From Typhlomys cinereus (taxonomy: Eukaryota > Chordata > Mammalia > Rodentia > Platacanthomyidae), in the NCBI GenBank assembly GCA_023101885.1, contig JALPQD010000088.1, positions 4,251,501-4,315,500 on the forward strand: DNA of 64,000 nt, in the 5' to 3' direction. The notes below the pieces were generated by a model, which was given only the letters and a program-made list of their open reading frames with translations, searched no databases and had not been told where the DNA came from. Shown here piece by piece: positions 35,565-49,082 of this stretch (position 1 is its first letter; every line of letters begins with the position of its first letter). A program made the translations under genes and the position numbers.

Positions 35565-37955
35565 CTGTGGAAATGAAGAAAAAGAAACAGTATTGCAGAG
35601 AAAGTTGAAATGCCATTGGAAAATGTTAGTACAAGATGTGCTTTCATTATAGTAACAATTTGTACTTTAGATTTCCCAAAAAATATAGCTTGAAAACCAA
35701 AATTGATATATTAATCATAGAGAAGATTACATATTGTCAAAATGGAAGATTAATGGATCACTTGAGAAATTTTACTATTTATACATTTGTTGATTGGAAT
35801 GCAAATAAATTTAATAACGATAAAAATTTCTCACGTGCTATATGGCATATCTCTGTCATATAACTGATCCAGAGCTCAAGGGAAGTTGACATTTCCATTT
35901 TGCTTATCTTCCAAGAATAGATAAATACATTTTAAATGTTTCCCTGTCTTATTTCAAAAACATAATGAGTTTTACTATTATAATTCAATAAATTGTGAAG
36001 CATAATGGATAATGCAAATGATTCACTTTCACACAAGTATAAATTGGGAACTTTGACTCTAGACTAATGACAACTTTGATGATGAATCATTTTTAAAAGT
36101 AACAGTTTAACACTAGATTTTAATCACACTGAATTTAATTTACCTTACTACTGCCTCTTGCTTACCTTGATTTAAACTCAGTTTGGGAATATCGTGATAA
36201 ACTCAGTGGGTTTTTTGTTAGTGATGTTGTTTACAAATATGTCTGAGTCTCACTAGAGGTAAAACAAACCACAAAACAAAATCTAGAGGGAGAAATAAAT
36301 GATTCTTCTTTCACCAATAAATGATTCTTCAATGAATTAATGAATTTGACTTTTGTTTTATCTTTCTGAACAATTTACTGCTTATTATTATCTATTAATT
36401 TACAAATGTTGGTTTGGATGTGACATCAACTTATTAGGTGGTGGAATAGTTTACCTCTTAAATATAGAATATAGAGTTTCTCACAATATATCTACTGGGA
36501 TAACTAAGGTGGATGTATAGTTATCCTTCACCCTTTGGAAGAAACTCAGGGCATACAATTAAATTCAGCAGACTTAGGTTCCTGAAAGATTTTCACATCA
36601 AACCTCTATGTACCACTTAGGAATCACTGGTTTAACAAAAAAAAGAAGTTATAAAGCCGACTTTGAATAATATTAAATAAATCAGATAAGGTAACATGCA
36701 GAAGATAAGATAACCATGCAACTAAGAACAGCCTGGTGTTGCCTATTATATGTCACTTCACACTGGGTTTCTCATGGTAGATACATGCAAGGTTTTCATT
36801 TGGGTGAGTTTGAAGCCTTTCTTCCTAATGTATTTTTCATTCCAGAGGATGGCTACTAAGATTGTCCCTGCTAGACCGCATGCTCCTGCTGTCCTTATTC
36901 CAAGGATTTCATTGTTATTCCTTTAATGTCATGAGAGTCACTCTTCTTCAATTTTTTTCCTTGAAGCCATATTTATAGTCTTGATAAAAGAATTCATCAA
37001 ATCATAAACCTCTTTCTATCTCTTCTTACTGTTATGGAATACATGGAGACCAAAGGCTTATAAGTCTTAAATCTTAGATTTCATAGTTCATAGATCAGTT
37101 ATGATGGAAAGTACCATGTTGTAAACTATTACATTTGGGTTTGTTTTATATAATAGTATTGGTATTACTGGAAATTAAAAAAATCAGCCTTTGAAGTACA
37201 TGCATCTAGAACTAACTAGTACTTTCTCAGACACTTTTGGCAACTTCAGTTTATGAACTTGGCATATGAAGACACTGTAGCAGCCAACCCTAGCCCGTAT
37301 GACTACTGTTAACATATGCTATGCTCCATGTCAAATGAGAAGGATTTTGCATATGAGTATATAAAGTAGGTAGAATTACTATTTTTACCTTTTTCATTAA
37401 AGAAGTTACAGACTTGAAAAGTCTCTGGCATGCTAAAATAATGAAGAAAGTATAAGGCAAAACTCAAAAAACAAGCATTGCTTCTACCTGCATTGTAGAC
37501 ATGTATAGACAGATATGCTAGTAATAGAAAACATGAGACTGTGTAAAAAAGTGAAAACGAAGTTTCAGAACATGATAATTCACTAAGGACTCTTGTGTTT
37601 TGCACAGTCACTTTACACTTCTAGGTTTTCATTCACCTACATTGAAAGGTAAACATAATGAGCAAGTCAAAGTATTCATGTGTTTTGGTTTCATGAACAG
37701 AGTTTGGTAGGCATATGCATGTCACATAAGAATCAGAAAAGTGTATATTTATTCTCCCAATTCCCTGCAGGTTTTGAAGAACCTACTGTAATCCCTCTTT
37801 CTCTATTAATGTAGCTATCAGTAAGAATCTTAGACATGTTGCTTTTGAATTAAGTAAACTTCACAATAATAATGACACATCATAGAATAATTGCAATCTA
37901 TAGAATGGTAGAATACAGATTCTCAATGGTAGGACATAGAATATATGATCTTACC
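35565..37955 (-). other. Predicted 5' UTR intron of OR-C with upstream exon end
   Basis: The donor AGAG then GTAAGATC lies at 37955/37954 on the minus strand, and the acceptor CCACAG ends at 35565. The exon end (TTTTTCTCCTTAAACAAAG) resembles the matching position in OR-F (TTTCTCCTCAAGTCAACAG), which supports a shared non-coding first exon. The intron sequence (about 2.4 kb) is unique AT-rich DNA in which I see no other gene. Confidence 0.6.
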
Positions 37956-38454
37956 TCTTTGTTTAAGGAGAAAAATCTTTCAGTGCAGAACTTGCCTGTG
38001 AAAATCACATAAATTCTATCAGAAATCCTTCCTTAGGTAGCAAATAATTTGAAGTTATCTAGGGCACTGAAAAAAACTGGAAGAAACAATGCCTATGGAT
38101 CAAGTTGTGTATTAATATTTCTTAGAATAGTCTCATGTCACTTTATTTTTATAAAATAGACATAAGACTTAATCTGCAACATGCTTCGAAGAGTATAGCT
38201 ATAAGTAACTAGTAAGTATACAAGTCATCTCACAAAATGGTCATGATTTAAAAGTCTGTATGTGTAATTTTTATCTGTATGTGTGTTTTTCCTAGCTATA
38301 GTTCAAGGCTTATAGCAAATCCTCCCTCAGGTCAGATGTTCTCCAGACACTCACAGAGATTACCAACCAGAATAGCGAATAATAAAAAGTTTAGCATATA
38401 ACATGTTTTTCTTTAATTAATAAGATATGAAGTCATATTAGAATAAAAGGTAGC

Positions 38455-38590
38455 TAGTTTATGGAGATCTGAGGAGATTATATAGATTGGCAAACTGTGA
38501 ATTTCCCCTGTGACTATTCTTCATTTACTAATTCTGTTTTTTGAGGAAGAAGCAATTAAATCACTTTTGGGAATAAAATTAGTTATTGTA
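38455..38590 (-). promoter_or_regulatory. Candidate OR-C promoter block
   Basis: ATTTCCCCTGTGAC (38501-38514) is a weak EBF-like site, followed by GCAATTAAATC (38552-38562), a homeodomain-like site. The order and spacing match the blocks of OR-B and OR-F. It lies about 500 bases upstream of the predicted first exon end. Confidence 0.45.
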
Positions 38591-38679
38591 GTGGCTCACA
38601 AGTTTTGCTATTGCATGTTATTTCTTGTTTCATTTTATAATAAATGTTCTAATTATGTGCAATTTCCATAGCATGGAGC

Positions 38680-38860
38680 ACACACTTTTTAGTGTTTCAT
38701 TCAAAGAGTACATGAGCCATGGCATATGCATGGAGATTAGAGGACAGCTTTAGGAAGACCGTCCTCTGGACATACCACATGATCTCTGGGACTTAAACTC
38801 AGGTCACTAAGCTTGTGTGCGATTTATATTATCTGCTGAACTGTCTTGTCAGTTTCATGA
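38680..38860 (-). mobile_element. B3-like SINE, minus strand, diverged
   Basis: GGAGATTAGAGGACAGCTTT, CTTAAACTCAGGTCACTAAG and CTGCTGAACTGTCTTGTCAG give the reverse complement of a B3 SINE (head AGCCATCTCG..., body GACCTGAGTT). It is heavily substituted. Confidence 0.6.
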
Positions 38861-40095
38861 ATTCTTTTCAGTAGCAACTTCTATAACCTAGAGCCTCTAG
38901 TATCATGTACATTGTTCTAAACCAGATATGTATGTTCTTTCTAGAATGTTCTTAAATAAGATCATAGACTATGCAAATGGCATTTGAAGTACTACTCGAT
39001 TCTCATCCATGTCATATGTGGGCTTATTTTATTAAGTATTTCATTAGATAGGCATAACAAATTATTGATTTATTCTTCAACTAAAGTACACTTAAATTGG
39101 TGATTGGATATACATCTCATATAAACTTTTACTTAAGAATTTTCTGTGGATGTTTGTTTTCCATGATGTGAACTTGAAACATACAAGTCAGGAAACCATA
39201 GGTGATTAAATAAAACTACAGTACAGATGTGGGATAACTGTACATGATCTCCTAGTCAGAAATGTCTCATGAGCCCTTAAAATAATATAGGCTAAGGTCT
39301 TACTTGCTCACCAGAATCCAAAGTTATGACCTTGTCTCTGGAGAAACTCTACACCTAAAGAAATCAAACTGGAAGTGACCTGGAAGCTGCCTCCCTATTG
39401 GTAAGGTTGCATAGTGACAAAAGGTAACATGCAGCATGTTACATTCATCAAAAAGAAAAGCCATCAATAATCTTGTTCAGGTATGAATCCTGACAACCAG
39501 AACCATCCTGGAAAGATGTGCCTATAATTTGTGCAGCAGAGAATTTGAATAAGACAGTAACCCAAAAGTCCTAACAGACATACAGAACACTATACTTAAT
39601 TACTAGGGACTATAAGTTAGAAATGAAATATTCCTAGGATAACATGTTAAGGAAGGAAAAAGTTTCCATATACATTATAAAGATTCAAGTCATATATTAA
39701 ACATCCTCTCCAGAGATATAGCTAAATGAGTAAACATATATACATTGTAAATGCACAAAATGAGGTTTATCTTGAACAAGTAACCTAACCTAAGTCTTAA
39801 GGATTTCAATATTAATGCATGTAAATGAAAATTGTAACACGAAGAAAACAAGATTGGATGAGACTACACAAGCCAGAATATAGAAAGAAGCGAAGGACAA
39901 CAAAATCTAACCAAATATCTGGATGCATTACTCCAAATTCAAAAATTTACATAGACTAGGAGAAAAAGAAGAAAGCAAAATGGAATTATCAAAATCGTCA
40001 GTGAAGTTGAAGATACAGAAGCAGTCCTTACAGAAATGGAACGCTATAACAGAGTATCTTAGACAACTGGATAGAATATAAAAATATAAGTTCCT
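38861..40095. other. Intergenic DNA with old plus-strand L1 3' UTR
   Basis: About 39240-39560 resembles the L1 3' UTR text also seen inverted at 18560-18970 (AAGTGACCTGGAAGCTGCC, AAAGCCATCAATAATCTTG). The remainder has no recognised feature. No gene. Confidence 0.45.
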
Positions 40096-40096
40096 G

Positions 40097-40289
40097 GGGC
40101 TGGAGAGGTGGCTCAGGGGTTAAGCCTCTGCTTGCAGGAGTGAAGGTCCGGTGTTTGGATCTTAGACCCCACAGGCCGGAAGGGCGGCCTGCATTTCTGG
40201 TCCTGGTAGGGCGGAGCCTGTGAATCCCGGGCAAAGTAAACAAGGAGAAGGTGGAGGCGTCCATGGTGGTTCCCGAATTCGTCCGTGGT

Positions 40290-40339
<50 letters not shown>

Positions 40340-40352
40340 AATAAAAAAAAAA
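40097..40352 (+). mobile_element. tRNA-derived SINE of B2-like type, copy 2
   Basis: GGGCTGGAGAGGTGGCTCAG head, the same GC-rich body as copy 1 with a short deletion after ACCCCACA, (CA)n and TTGAATAAAAAAAAAAAA. The TCTTT terminator is missing from the tail. TSDs differ at one position (left ending GTTCCTG at 40096, right ending GTTCCTG at 40364). Confidence 0.85.
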
Positions 40353-40364
40353 AATATGTTCCTG

Positions 40365-43300
40365 AAAATAGGTGCAGCAACAAATCTGACTCCAGAAAGA
40401 GAAAATCTGAATATCCCTCTAGCAAGTATGGAGGTTACATTAATAATGAAAATCTTTTAAATAAATGAAAACCCAGAAGAGATGACTTTATTGGTGAATC
40501 TCCCACCAGATACCCCACAGTGACATCTGGTTATAATATAAAAAGTTAAGGTGAAGATTTTTTATTAGACTCTTATACAAATCGCAACAAAACATTGTAC
40601 ACAAAGAACATGTAATATATGCTTCTTCCTTAACCATTCTAAAGTTGAAATGCTGAGATCATCTCAATGAGTTGAAATAACTGGTTTGCCTAAGGCATAG
40701 TCTTCCCACAGAAGATATTCCCTTTCTTCCATCCATCAGTAGCTGGTAGCACTCCAAGATACGATACATTGTTTCCAGGCTATTTCACAGGTGATTTTGT
40801 TGAGACTTTATCTCTTGTTAAATCTTTATAATCTCATTTTGTAAAGACATGGCATTGATTTTTAGGAAAAAAACGCCAATGATCCTAAAGGATCTTTCAT
40901 TCTTAAAATCCTAATGAAATTTCATCTGAATTGTTATTTTGGGCAACAAAAACACATGTTGAAAGGGTTTGAGATTCAGACAAGAATATTTTTATCAGGC
41001 CATTATTGAGCCTACCATAATGTAGTGTGACATTCTACATTATTTTCAAAAAGCTATCATAAAATCAAAATATTCCCAAATTAAATAATTATTAAAATGA
41101 TAATTAAAAAATATTCTCTTTCTGGCATAAAACAGGAAAATAGATGCAATTAAAGATACTCATGTTAAATAAATTTAGCCTGTTTTAGAAAGACAAATGT
41201 CATTTTTTTACTTGTGGATAGGTAGATTTCATAAATAATCATAAAATCATGTGTGTATATGTACTTGAAGGACTGAAAGACACAAATGGGAAAGTGAAGG
41301 TTAGAAAAGGGAAAGAGAGCAACATGGAGACATGCTTCATACACAATTCATTTTTATGAAATTAAAAAAGAACATGGTATTACTACTGATGTGAAGTTCA
41401 AGGGAAAAGGAAACAAAAACAAAAGACTTTTGAAGAGTTGGAAGGAAAAATCAAGACAAGAATGTCAGCCAAGGTAAGGAAACCAAGGAGGTGAATGAAA
41501 TGAAATCACACGCATAGATGGGAATTTCACAGTGAAACAGTCATTGTGCACACTGATGAAAACATTACAGTATTTAATTCAAAAGAACAGATGAGAGGTG
41601 TCAGTGACTGCGAAGATGCAGAATGACATGACAATGGCTTTTGTTCTGGGAGAACCAAGGAAAACACTGAAGTGCTGAGCCTGAGCTGCAACAAGTATGC
41701 AAAGCTGGTGGGTTCAGGAAATAGAGTTTTTCAGACCAAGGAGGTCACCATAGTTAGTGGTGGGAGTGAAAAGTGGAGGGTTTGCTTCAGTATCTGATTC
41801 ATGACACTTGACTAAGTTCTCATCTCTGCAAATCAAACGTCCCCAAATACAAACATCTAAATATTCCCTCCTACTCTTCAGGTTGAAGGGATTTTATTTT
41901 ATAGACATGAAAAGAAGTGTTGTCCCTACAGAAAAAAATAAGCTTCTTTCTCCCAAGAAAAATGAAGGAACACATTGAAAACAAAAATACTATTTGATCC
42001 TTAATGAGATGAAGGATATTAATACTACAACCCTTAAGAAAAAAATTATTTTTTAGCATGTACATATTTTCCTACCAAAAATGTGAGGATATAATCAAAG
42101 GTTTCCTCTCATGAGCAACATGTTAATTTTACTTGCATTTTCTTGTACCTTAGTTATTTTATCTCTTAAGTTACAATATGAATATATTAGTTAAATAAAA
42201 TGAATGAAGCAGGAACATACATTCCTAACAAATTCCATACATGATATGTTTGGCTAAAAGGTGCAAAGAAATAGTAAGTTCTTTCATGTACTAGTGTGTA
42301 TATATATATATATATACATATATGTATTCTTCAAATTATTAAATAAGATTCAGGACAGTATAGGAAGAAATAAGAATATTATATGCAAATTTATATCCTA
42401 ATGCCTCAATTAAAAGAAAATTATGATTTTTAAACTCTGTATTATTAGGGTTATAGCAAATGAAATCTCAAGACTATTCATAGGTCTATAAGGGAATTAT
42501 TTTAGAATTGGGACCTTGTGACTATGGAAGCTGAAAAATGGGTTCTGAAAGTAGGGTTCCAAGACATTTGAAAGTCAGAAACCAGGAAGACCAATGATAT
42601 AATTTATTAGGACTTTAAAAACATGATGTTGGCACTGTCTGTAGGTGCAGGGATGGAAAAGGTGTGAGATGTAAATGTTAGAGACTGAAAACTGGAGATC
42701 TAATAGCTTGGATGAGGGAAAGCAAAAGAAAAATGAATGCTTCGATTAAAGATGAGAAAAAGATAGCTTGCCCTTTCCAGAACTTTTATTCATCTTTTGC
42801 AGACTTCAATGAATTGAGAATTTTCATCCTCACTGACAAGGGAAGATATTCTATAGTAAGTTTATCGAATCAAATATTATGAAAGTATTTTTTAACAGAA
42901 ATACACATTAAACCTTTCACTAGCCATCTGCAATTTTCCATTTGTCCAATTAACTGAACACCTGAAAAAAACTACAGTAAATAACCATATAACAATTCAG
43001 TTTGACAAATTTGCCACACTTCTTTGCATTTGTCCTCATGAGACATCTGCATGCATTTGACATATTATTGGCTTATTTTTGCATATTTTTATATATTTGC
43101 ATTGGTAAGAGTATTAGTCAATTTTCTGATTAAAAGACAGCAAAAGGGGAATCATGCACTGTTTCAAAGTTTAAGAAAGGAAACACTCTATCAAGGAGAT
43201 GCAGGCAGAGTGACAGGAGCAAGACATAGTAGCGCATTTTGCATATGCAGAGAAAGGACCCAAACCCATGGGGTTGAACTGCCCAAATACAGGATGAGTG

Positions 43301-43667
43301 CTCCCTCTAAGTTGAAACTTCCTAGAAACATCCTAATGGACATAACCCAGAGAAGTATTTACATGGTGACTATAGATATAGTTAATGTGAAAATGGATAG
43401 TAACTCCCACAATATGATATTAGAAAAATGACTAAATATAGCAATATAGCATAATAATAAACTTGTTAACAACACAGAACCTAAGATATCAAAAAATATC
43501 TCATTTTGGCATTATGTTTCTGTATAAAACAGTTTTCCTTTGCCCAGATCAACTACCTCAGGAGCACGAATTACAGTTGATTATAAAATAAAACTCAGCT
43601 GAATATCTGATTGACATAAATCTACATATTATATATCCCCTAAAGAATACTGTTAGAGCCATAAAGA
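40365..43667. other. OR-D 3' flank and intergenic DNA
   Basis: AT-rich. 42297-42316 is a (TA)n repeat. About 43130-43400 (TGTTTCAAAGTTTAAGAAAG to GATAGTAACTCCCA) looks like an old interspersed repeat of unknown family. No coding gene is recognised, and the 3' flank does not obviously match that of OR-E. Confidence 0.45.
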
Positions 43668-44591
43668 TTATTTTCCTTTCAGAATGACCTTTTTGAATGC
43701 ATCCTTGACTTCCCTATTTCTCAGGCTATATACCAGAGGGTTCAGCATGGGGATGACCATGGTGTAGAACACAGACACTATTTTGTCTGTGTCCATGGAA
43801 TGGCTGGAGCTGGGCTGCAAATACATGAACATGATCGTCCCATAGAAAATGGAGACAGCAGTAAAGTGGGAGGCACAGGTGGAAACAGCCTTGCGAGAGC
43901 CGGAGCCTGAGTGCATCTTCAGGATGGTGATGAAAATGACCATGTAGGACACTAAGATTATTATGAGTGCAAAGAATATATTGAAGCTGGCTACATAAAT
44001 AAGAAGCAATTCATTTACATGTCTATCAGAGCAAGAGAGAACCATGACAGCAGGAACATCACAGAAAAAGTGATGGACCACATTGGACCTACAGAAAGAG
44101 AGACTGAATGTGTCCCCTGTGTAGACAGAGACATTTAAGAAACCTAGGACATAGCAACTGATAACCAGCCATGCACACATGCTTGTAGTCATGGTGGTGG
44201 CATAATGTAGGGGCTTACACACAGCTGCATAGCGGTCATAGGCCATTGCAGCCAACAGGTAATTTTCTACAGTAGCAAAGCCTCCAAAAAAGAACATCTG
44301 AGCAGCACATTCATTGTAGGAAATGACCTTGTCTCCCATTAGGAGTCCAGCCATGACTTTTGGAGTGATAGCTGAAGAATAACCAAAATCCACTAGAGAC
44401 AAATTACCAAGGAAAAAATACATGGGAGTGTGGAGTTGAGAGTCCAGGAGAATCAGCAGCACCATCCCCAGGTTCCCCATCAGAGTGATGGTGTAGATGA
44501 GGAGGAAGGTGATGAAGAGGGGAACCTGCAAGCCTGGATCATCAGTGAGTCCCAGCAGGATGAACTGTGTCACTTCTGTCTTGTTCTCCAT
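43668..44591 (-). CDS. Olfactory receptor, OR5B-type (OR-D)
   Basis: Intact odorant receptor of 307 residues starting MENKTEV. Another in-frame ATG lies 9 bases upstream (44600) and would add MTL; neither ATG has a strong context, and paralogues favour the inner one. Motifs: NKT sequon at N3, [23 protein letters not shown], an NVS sequon after TM4, [29 protein letters not shown]. The splice acceptor TTTCTGCAG ends at 44620, with exon 2 from 44619. It shares [16 protein letters not shown] and the intracellular loop [11 protein letters not shown] with OR-E and OR-F, marking a D/E/F clade. It is the first of three genes spaced about 8.05 kb apart. Confidence 0.95.
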   Translation of the reverse strand: MENKTEVTQFILLGLTDDPGLQVPLFITFLLIYTITLMGNLGMVLLILLDSQLHTPMYFFLGNLSLVDFGYSSAITPKVMAGLLMGDKVISYNECAAQMFFFGGFATVENYLLAAMAYDRYAAVCKPLHYATTMTTSMCAWLVISCYVLGFLNVSVYTGDTFSLSFCRSNVVHHFFCDVPAVMVLSCSDRHVNELLLIYVASFNIFFALIIILVSYMVIFITILKMHSGSGSRKAVSTCASHFTAVSIFYGTIMFMYLQPSSSHSMDTDKIVSVFYTMVIPMLNPLVYSLRNREVKDAFKKVILKGK

Positions 44592-44619
44592 CAGTGTCAT
44601 GTGATGGTCACTAGATGCT

Positions 44620-45407
44620 CTGCAGAAATTAAAAGAAAAAGATCAGAATGATGAATAAATTGAATTAAAGTTGAAAAGCCTACGATAGTATGTATTAATT
44701 AATCTTAATAATGACTGTGTCTAAATAATTTTCTAGAAAATGCTTGGGCTTCAAGATTCACCTGCATTTTAGCTACTATAAGATTAAAACTAATGAAATT
44801 CAGATTCAATATAGTTAATGACTTATATATGTAATTTGAACATTTTGTCCATGATAAGTAAGTCTTAAACATGATATCTTGATGAAGCAGTGTATACATG
44901 TATTTGTCTGCCAGTTCACTTCTGAACTCTGTGAAGGCTGACACACTCATATTTCTCACTTGCCATAAAGTGGGTTAGACCCTTAGCTTTCATTCATTGT
45001 CTCTCTCAAGATAATTATGATTTTGGAAAGAAGATTAAGATGCAGTTTAAGGATGTTACTACAATTATGACATTTTCACAGTTTAAAGAAAGTTTATTTT
45101 TTGTATTTTTCATAGTCTCCTATGATAATTAAACATATGGCAAAAATATATCATTGACAAGTATTCTTATTAAGGTCATTTGTCCTGTACTTTGGTCATA
45201 TATATTTGAATGTAATAATAATTCCTCATGATAACAAGCACATTCTGAGTGATAAAAGTTCTTTATATTTATACATTAATTTAACCAAAGACTTTTTGAA
45301 AAATGTTGAAATCATTTTGTTAATTTTCCATCAAGTCACAGTAAGTATATTTGGTCCTGCAATTGCATAAATTACATATCGTCTTAAATTACATATACAA
45401 GCTTACC
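44620..45407 (-). other. Predicted 5' UTR intron of OR-D with upstream exon end
   Basis: The donor ATTG then GTAAGC lies at 45407/45406 and the acceptor CTGCAG ends at 44620, giving a short intron of 787 bases. OR-E and OR-F have predicted introns of nearly the same length (about 750-770 bases) at matching places, while OR-A and OR-C have introns over 2 kb. This fits a separate origin of the D/E/F group. Confidence 0.6.
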
Positions 45408-45894
45408 AATTAGATTGAGGTGGAAAATCCATGAATACAGAGTAGTGAATCTGTATTTTTAAGGTTAGCCATGCAATATGGCATCAAACAATTACATACA
45501 CATGCTCTCTCAGATAAATATCAAATGGTCCCAGGTAATCTAAGAAAAGAAAATGGAAAATGAATATTACTAATGATTAGTTTCCAAAGTGAGAATGCAT
45601 TTTTTTCCTAAGCATGATTTTATTTCTGTTTTATTGAGGGGTCACTTACATCTTCCTTAATGCCATAAGAAAAATGATAATGTTGCATCTGTCCCACATT
45701 TTATAAAATTCAGCTATAATTTAAAAAGAGACAGTGAAAATGTCATTTAGGCAACAATTTAAAAATTATCATTGTAATATTCATCCTTAAATAATTCACC
45801 CCATCATGGTTGAGGACTCGTGGTACATTTTCAGATCAGAAAGCACACTTGTACTATTACCATTCAAATAGAAACTTGAGAGAAATAGACCATG

Positions 45895-46100
45895 CCATGA
45901 AGGGGATCTTCTCCAAAATGAAGTGCTGTGGAATCAGAGTTAATTTCAGAGACTTGCGTGGTGAGCTGAAGCTAATTATACAGATTCAGAGAACTCTGGA
46001 GATTTTCTCCATGGGACTGTCTGAAGTTTCTGACCCTACACTATCAGGAGGAGTACCTAAACAATCCCCAGGAGATTCACATTGTTTATTTTAATGGGCA
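45895..46100 (-). promoter_or_regulatory. Candidate OR-D promoter block
   Basis: Strongly similar to 53860-54060 upstream of OR-E. It holds TTCTCCATGGGACT (46005-46018) and ATCCCCAGGAGATT (46064-46077), the second a good EBF/Olf1-type match. The clear AATTA core seen in OR-A, B, C and F is not at the equivalent place; a TTTTAAT run follows the block. Confidence 0.5.
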
Positions 46101-48730
46101 CAGATTTCTTTGTATTTCTTATTATCTTTCTTGTTGTTTAGTGGTCTAAACAAGGTGCTACTTCTTTACCATAAGTTCCAAGCCTTTCAATGTACAGTTA
46201 TAAGAATCTTTTAAAAAATCTAGCCATTCTCTGCTACCATATTCAAATAAATCAACCCACCTGAGCATTTCTTTAGTAGCTGTACCTCCCAATTGCAGAG
46301 GTCTATGGCATCAGTTAATTATTTTCCCCATGGGACTTTGTCTTTGCTAAGTGATCCTAAAAATTGCCCCAGAGAATGTGGTTGTTGAGTGTGGCAAGTT
46401 TCACTTAGTGACTAGAATCTATCCACGATGTCACCCATGTCACAGTGGAATCTCTCTTAATGACTAGAATGTCAGTATGTGGATATTACCAATTATTTTT
46501 ATTTTGAGTTGACAGATTTTTGTTGATTTTAAGAATTTTGTTGAATAAGATGATTTAAATATCTGATTTGGAATACCTCCTTGTTTTTGAAATATGTGAG
46601 AACTTACACTGGTATAAGTTTGATTTGTTGGTTGTGTCTTTTTGTTTGGATAAGAAATTGTCAAGTTATTTTCTCTATGTGTCTTTTATTTTTTTCCTAT
46701 TTTTTTTACAAGGATATTGAGTATTTATCCCAGCTTCTCTCCCTTCCTCCTTCCTCTCGTCTCCTCCCTTCTCTTTTTCATTCCCTCTCACTTCCACTCA
46801 TCCTTCTACCTGTATGCTTCTATGAATCTCAAGGTTCACTCTAGCTTGATTACTCCTGTGGGGGCTCTGAGATATATCAAGTTACTTCTCTTCAGGACAC
46901 CCCACTGATATGTGCATTTCCCTTCACTCATCCAGCTTTAGACCCAAAGGTTTCCACAGTAAGCTACCATTTTATAGGTATAACAATAACTGCTTACAGA
47001 GCACTTTGATGTGCTGTCTTTCTACCTATCTGTTTATTGACTCTTCCCTATTGATCTATTTCCTTCGCATTTTTTCAGATTCTTGTTCTAGTGTGCAGTA
47101 ATAGGGATGGATAGCACTTTTTAAATTACCACTAAAAATCAATTAAAGTTGGTTCAGCTCTTTATCCATTCTCAGAATTTAATATCATATCATTATTTTA
47201 ATTCAATTTCATTTTTGATCATTTTCTAACATATGTCAAGAAATCTCTCACAGATATTTTTGGTTTTAGTAAGCATTAATATTGGGTTTATTTGGAATTT
47301 TCATGCATATTTTACTTTTGTTGATCCTCTTCCTCCATCCACACCTGTTTGTTCTTTTCCCTCCCACCTCCCACTTTTGCAAACAAATATGTTTTTGTCT
47401 TTAATACCCACTCACATTACCATCATAGTTCAGTTGCCAACAAAAGAGATATATTCAATTCTTTCTTTGTACCCATGACTCTCAATGCATACTTCCAATC
47501 AGATTTACTACATTTTACTCAGTATATGAAAGTATCTCAGTTATATATTTGCCTTATTTCTCAAGTCTGCTCTATTTACTGTTTTCTCTTTCTTTCATAA
47601 CTATGGAATTTTTGGAAGAAATATTACATGTTGTTTAAAGAATGGGGCACAATGCTGTATTTAAGGGAGCACATAGCTGTGTGTCAATACTCATCTATAA
47701 AATTTGATATATTACTCCCAAATGTATTACATTATTTTTCTCAGACAGGATAAACTAATAGACTTAGAATATGTACTTTGGGAACACTGTTATGGCAACT
47801 GTTTTGAAATAATGTTGTAACTGCTGTAACACTTGTTTGGTTAGGATAAGATAGGATGGGATGGGATGGGACAGGATGGGACAGGACGGAATGGAACAGG
47901 ACAGGATAGGATAGGATCTGGAATTACCTTCAGTTGTTATTGAACCATCCATGACAATCTAACAGATTAATATTCTGACAAATATAGCTACTGATAGTAA
48001 CAATGAGTGATACTCACAAAGACAAATCTCCATTCAACTATAAATGACTGTGGTGGACACATCATAGCCAAGTGAAAAAAATGAACCTTTACAAGAAAAA
48101 TGAAAAGCCCTTAGCATGTAGAGTCAATATGTACCATCTTGTATGAAAATATCTTGAAGTTGTAGCTAAAAATACCAAAAAAGATGACATGCTATTTAGA
48201 GATGTGTGGTTCAGCTTGCATATTTCCACATAATAAGGTTCAGAGGCATCAGACAACACACGAAAAACATACTCTGTTTGGAAATTTGAGAAAGTTTGTT
48301 AACTATATCCACAGAAAACAGCAAAATAATCAGAGGAGACTGAAGAATTTTCCATTCAAAGTATTCATTTTATTAAACTTTTCAAAAACAAAGAAGCTGT
48401 ATAAAAATAAAAAAGGAAAGAATACATGTCATTTACAGAAAGACAAGTGTATCTGGATATAGGTGTGTCTGGATACAAGCCTGGATACAAGCTTCAGCAA
48501 AATAAATAACATATTTGGAATTCATTTTCAACTCACTGCTATAATTACAAAGAGAATAAGGAAATATCAGAAAGGGAATTGCAGAAATGTACAAACTGTT
48601 GCTTGCATGAAGAGAAAGCATAGACAAGGAGAGGAAAGTTCTAAAAATGCACAAGACAGGAATTCTGGGAATTCAGTAATGGAAAACGTGAGGAAAGCAC
48701 TAAAGGGTTTGGATTTTACCTTCATAAAGA
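46101..48730. repeat. Unit 1 intergenic sequence of the OR-D/E/F tandem duplication
   Basis: No gene. 46110-46440 matches 54070-54420 and 47380-48720 matches 55140-56225, in the same order (for example TCTCAATGCATACTTCC against TCTCAATGCTCATTTCC). 46690-46910 is an L1 3' end of the second subfamily on the minus strand. 47845-47920 is a GGATR-type pentanucleotide minisatellite. Confidence 0.65.
47845..47920. repeat. GGATA/GGATG pentanucleotide minisatellite
   Basis: About 15 imperfect five-base units (GGATA, GGATG, GGACA, GGACG, GGAAT). It is absent from the matching place in unit 2 (about 55590). Confidence 0.85.
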
Positions 48731-48737
48731 ATCTATA

Positions 48738-48739
48738 AT

Positions 48740-48786
<47 letters not shown>

Positions 48787-48822
48787 ATCTATTTATTTAT
48801 ATATTTCTCTGTCTCTGTCTCT

Positions 48823-48861
<39 letters not shown>

Positions 48862-48875
48862 TGTGTGTGTGTGTG
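48738..48875. repeat. (TCTA)n and (GT)n microsatellites
   Basis: About 12 TCTA units at 48738-48785, a short TCTG/TCTC bridge, then (GT)n at 48827-48875. They adjoin the tail of the B3-like SINE that follows. Confidence 0.9.
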
Positions 48876-48876
48876 T

Positions 48877-49013
48877 TGTGCACACCACAGCATATGTGTG
48901 GAGGTCAGAGGACAACTTTCAGGAGTAGATTCGCTCCTTCTACTACAAGGATTCAGAAGTTAGAACTCAGGACCTAGACATGGAAGCTGTTACCTTTACC
49001 TACTGAGAATGTG
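48877..49013 (-). mobile_element. B3-like SINE, minus strand
   Basis: CACACCACAGCATATGTGTG, GAGGTCAGAGGACAACTTTC and TTAGAACTCAGGACCTAGAC form the reverse complement of a B3 SINE, with the microsatellite on its tail side. Confidence 0.75.
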
Positions 49014-49048
49014 ACAATCTGTGATTTTAATAATATTTTTTAAGAAGC

Positions 49049-49049
<1 letters not shown>

Positions 49050-49082
<33 letters not shown>

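Noticed and set aside
43051..43431. 126-codon plus-strand frame
   Set aside because: No recognisable domain; the DNA looks like an old interspersed repeat, and no splice or promoter context supports it.
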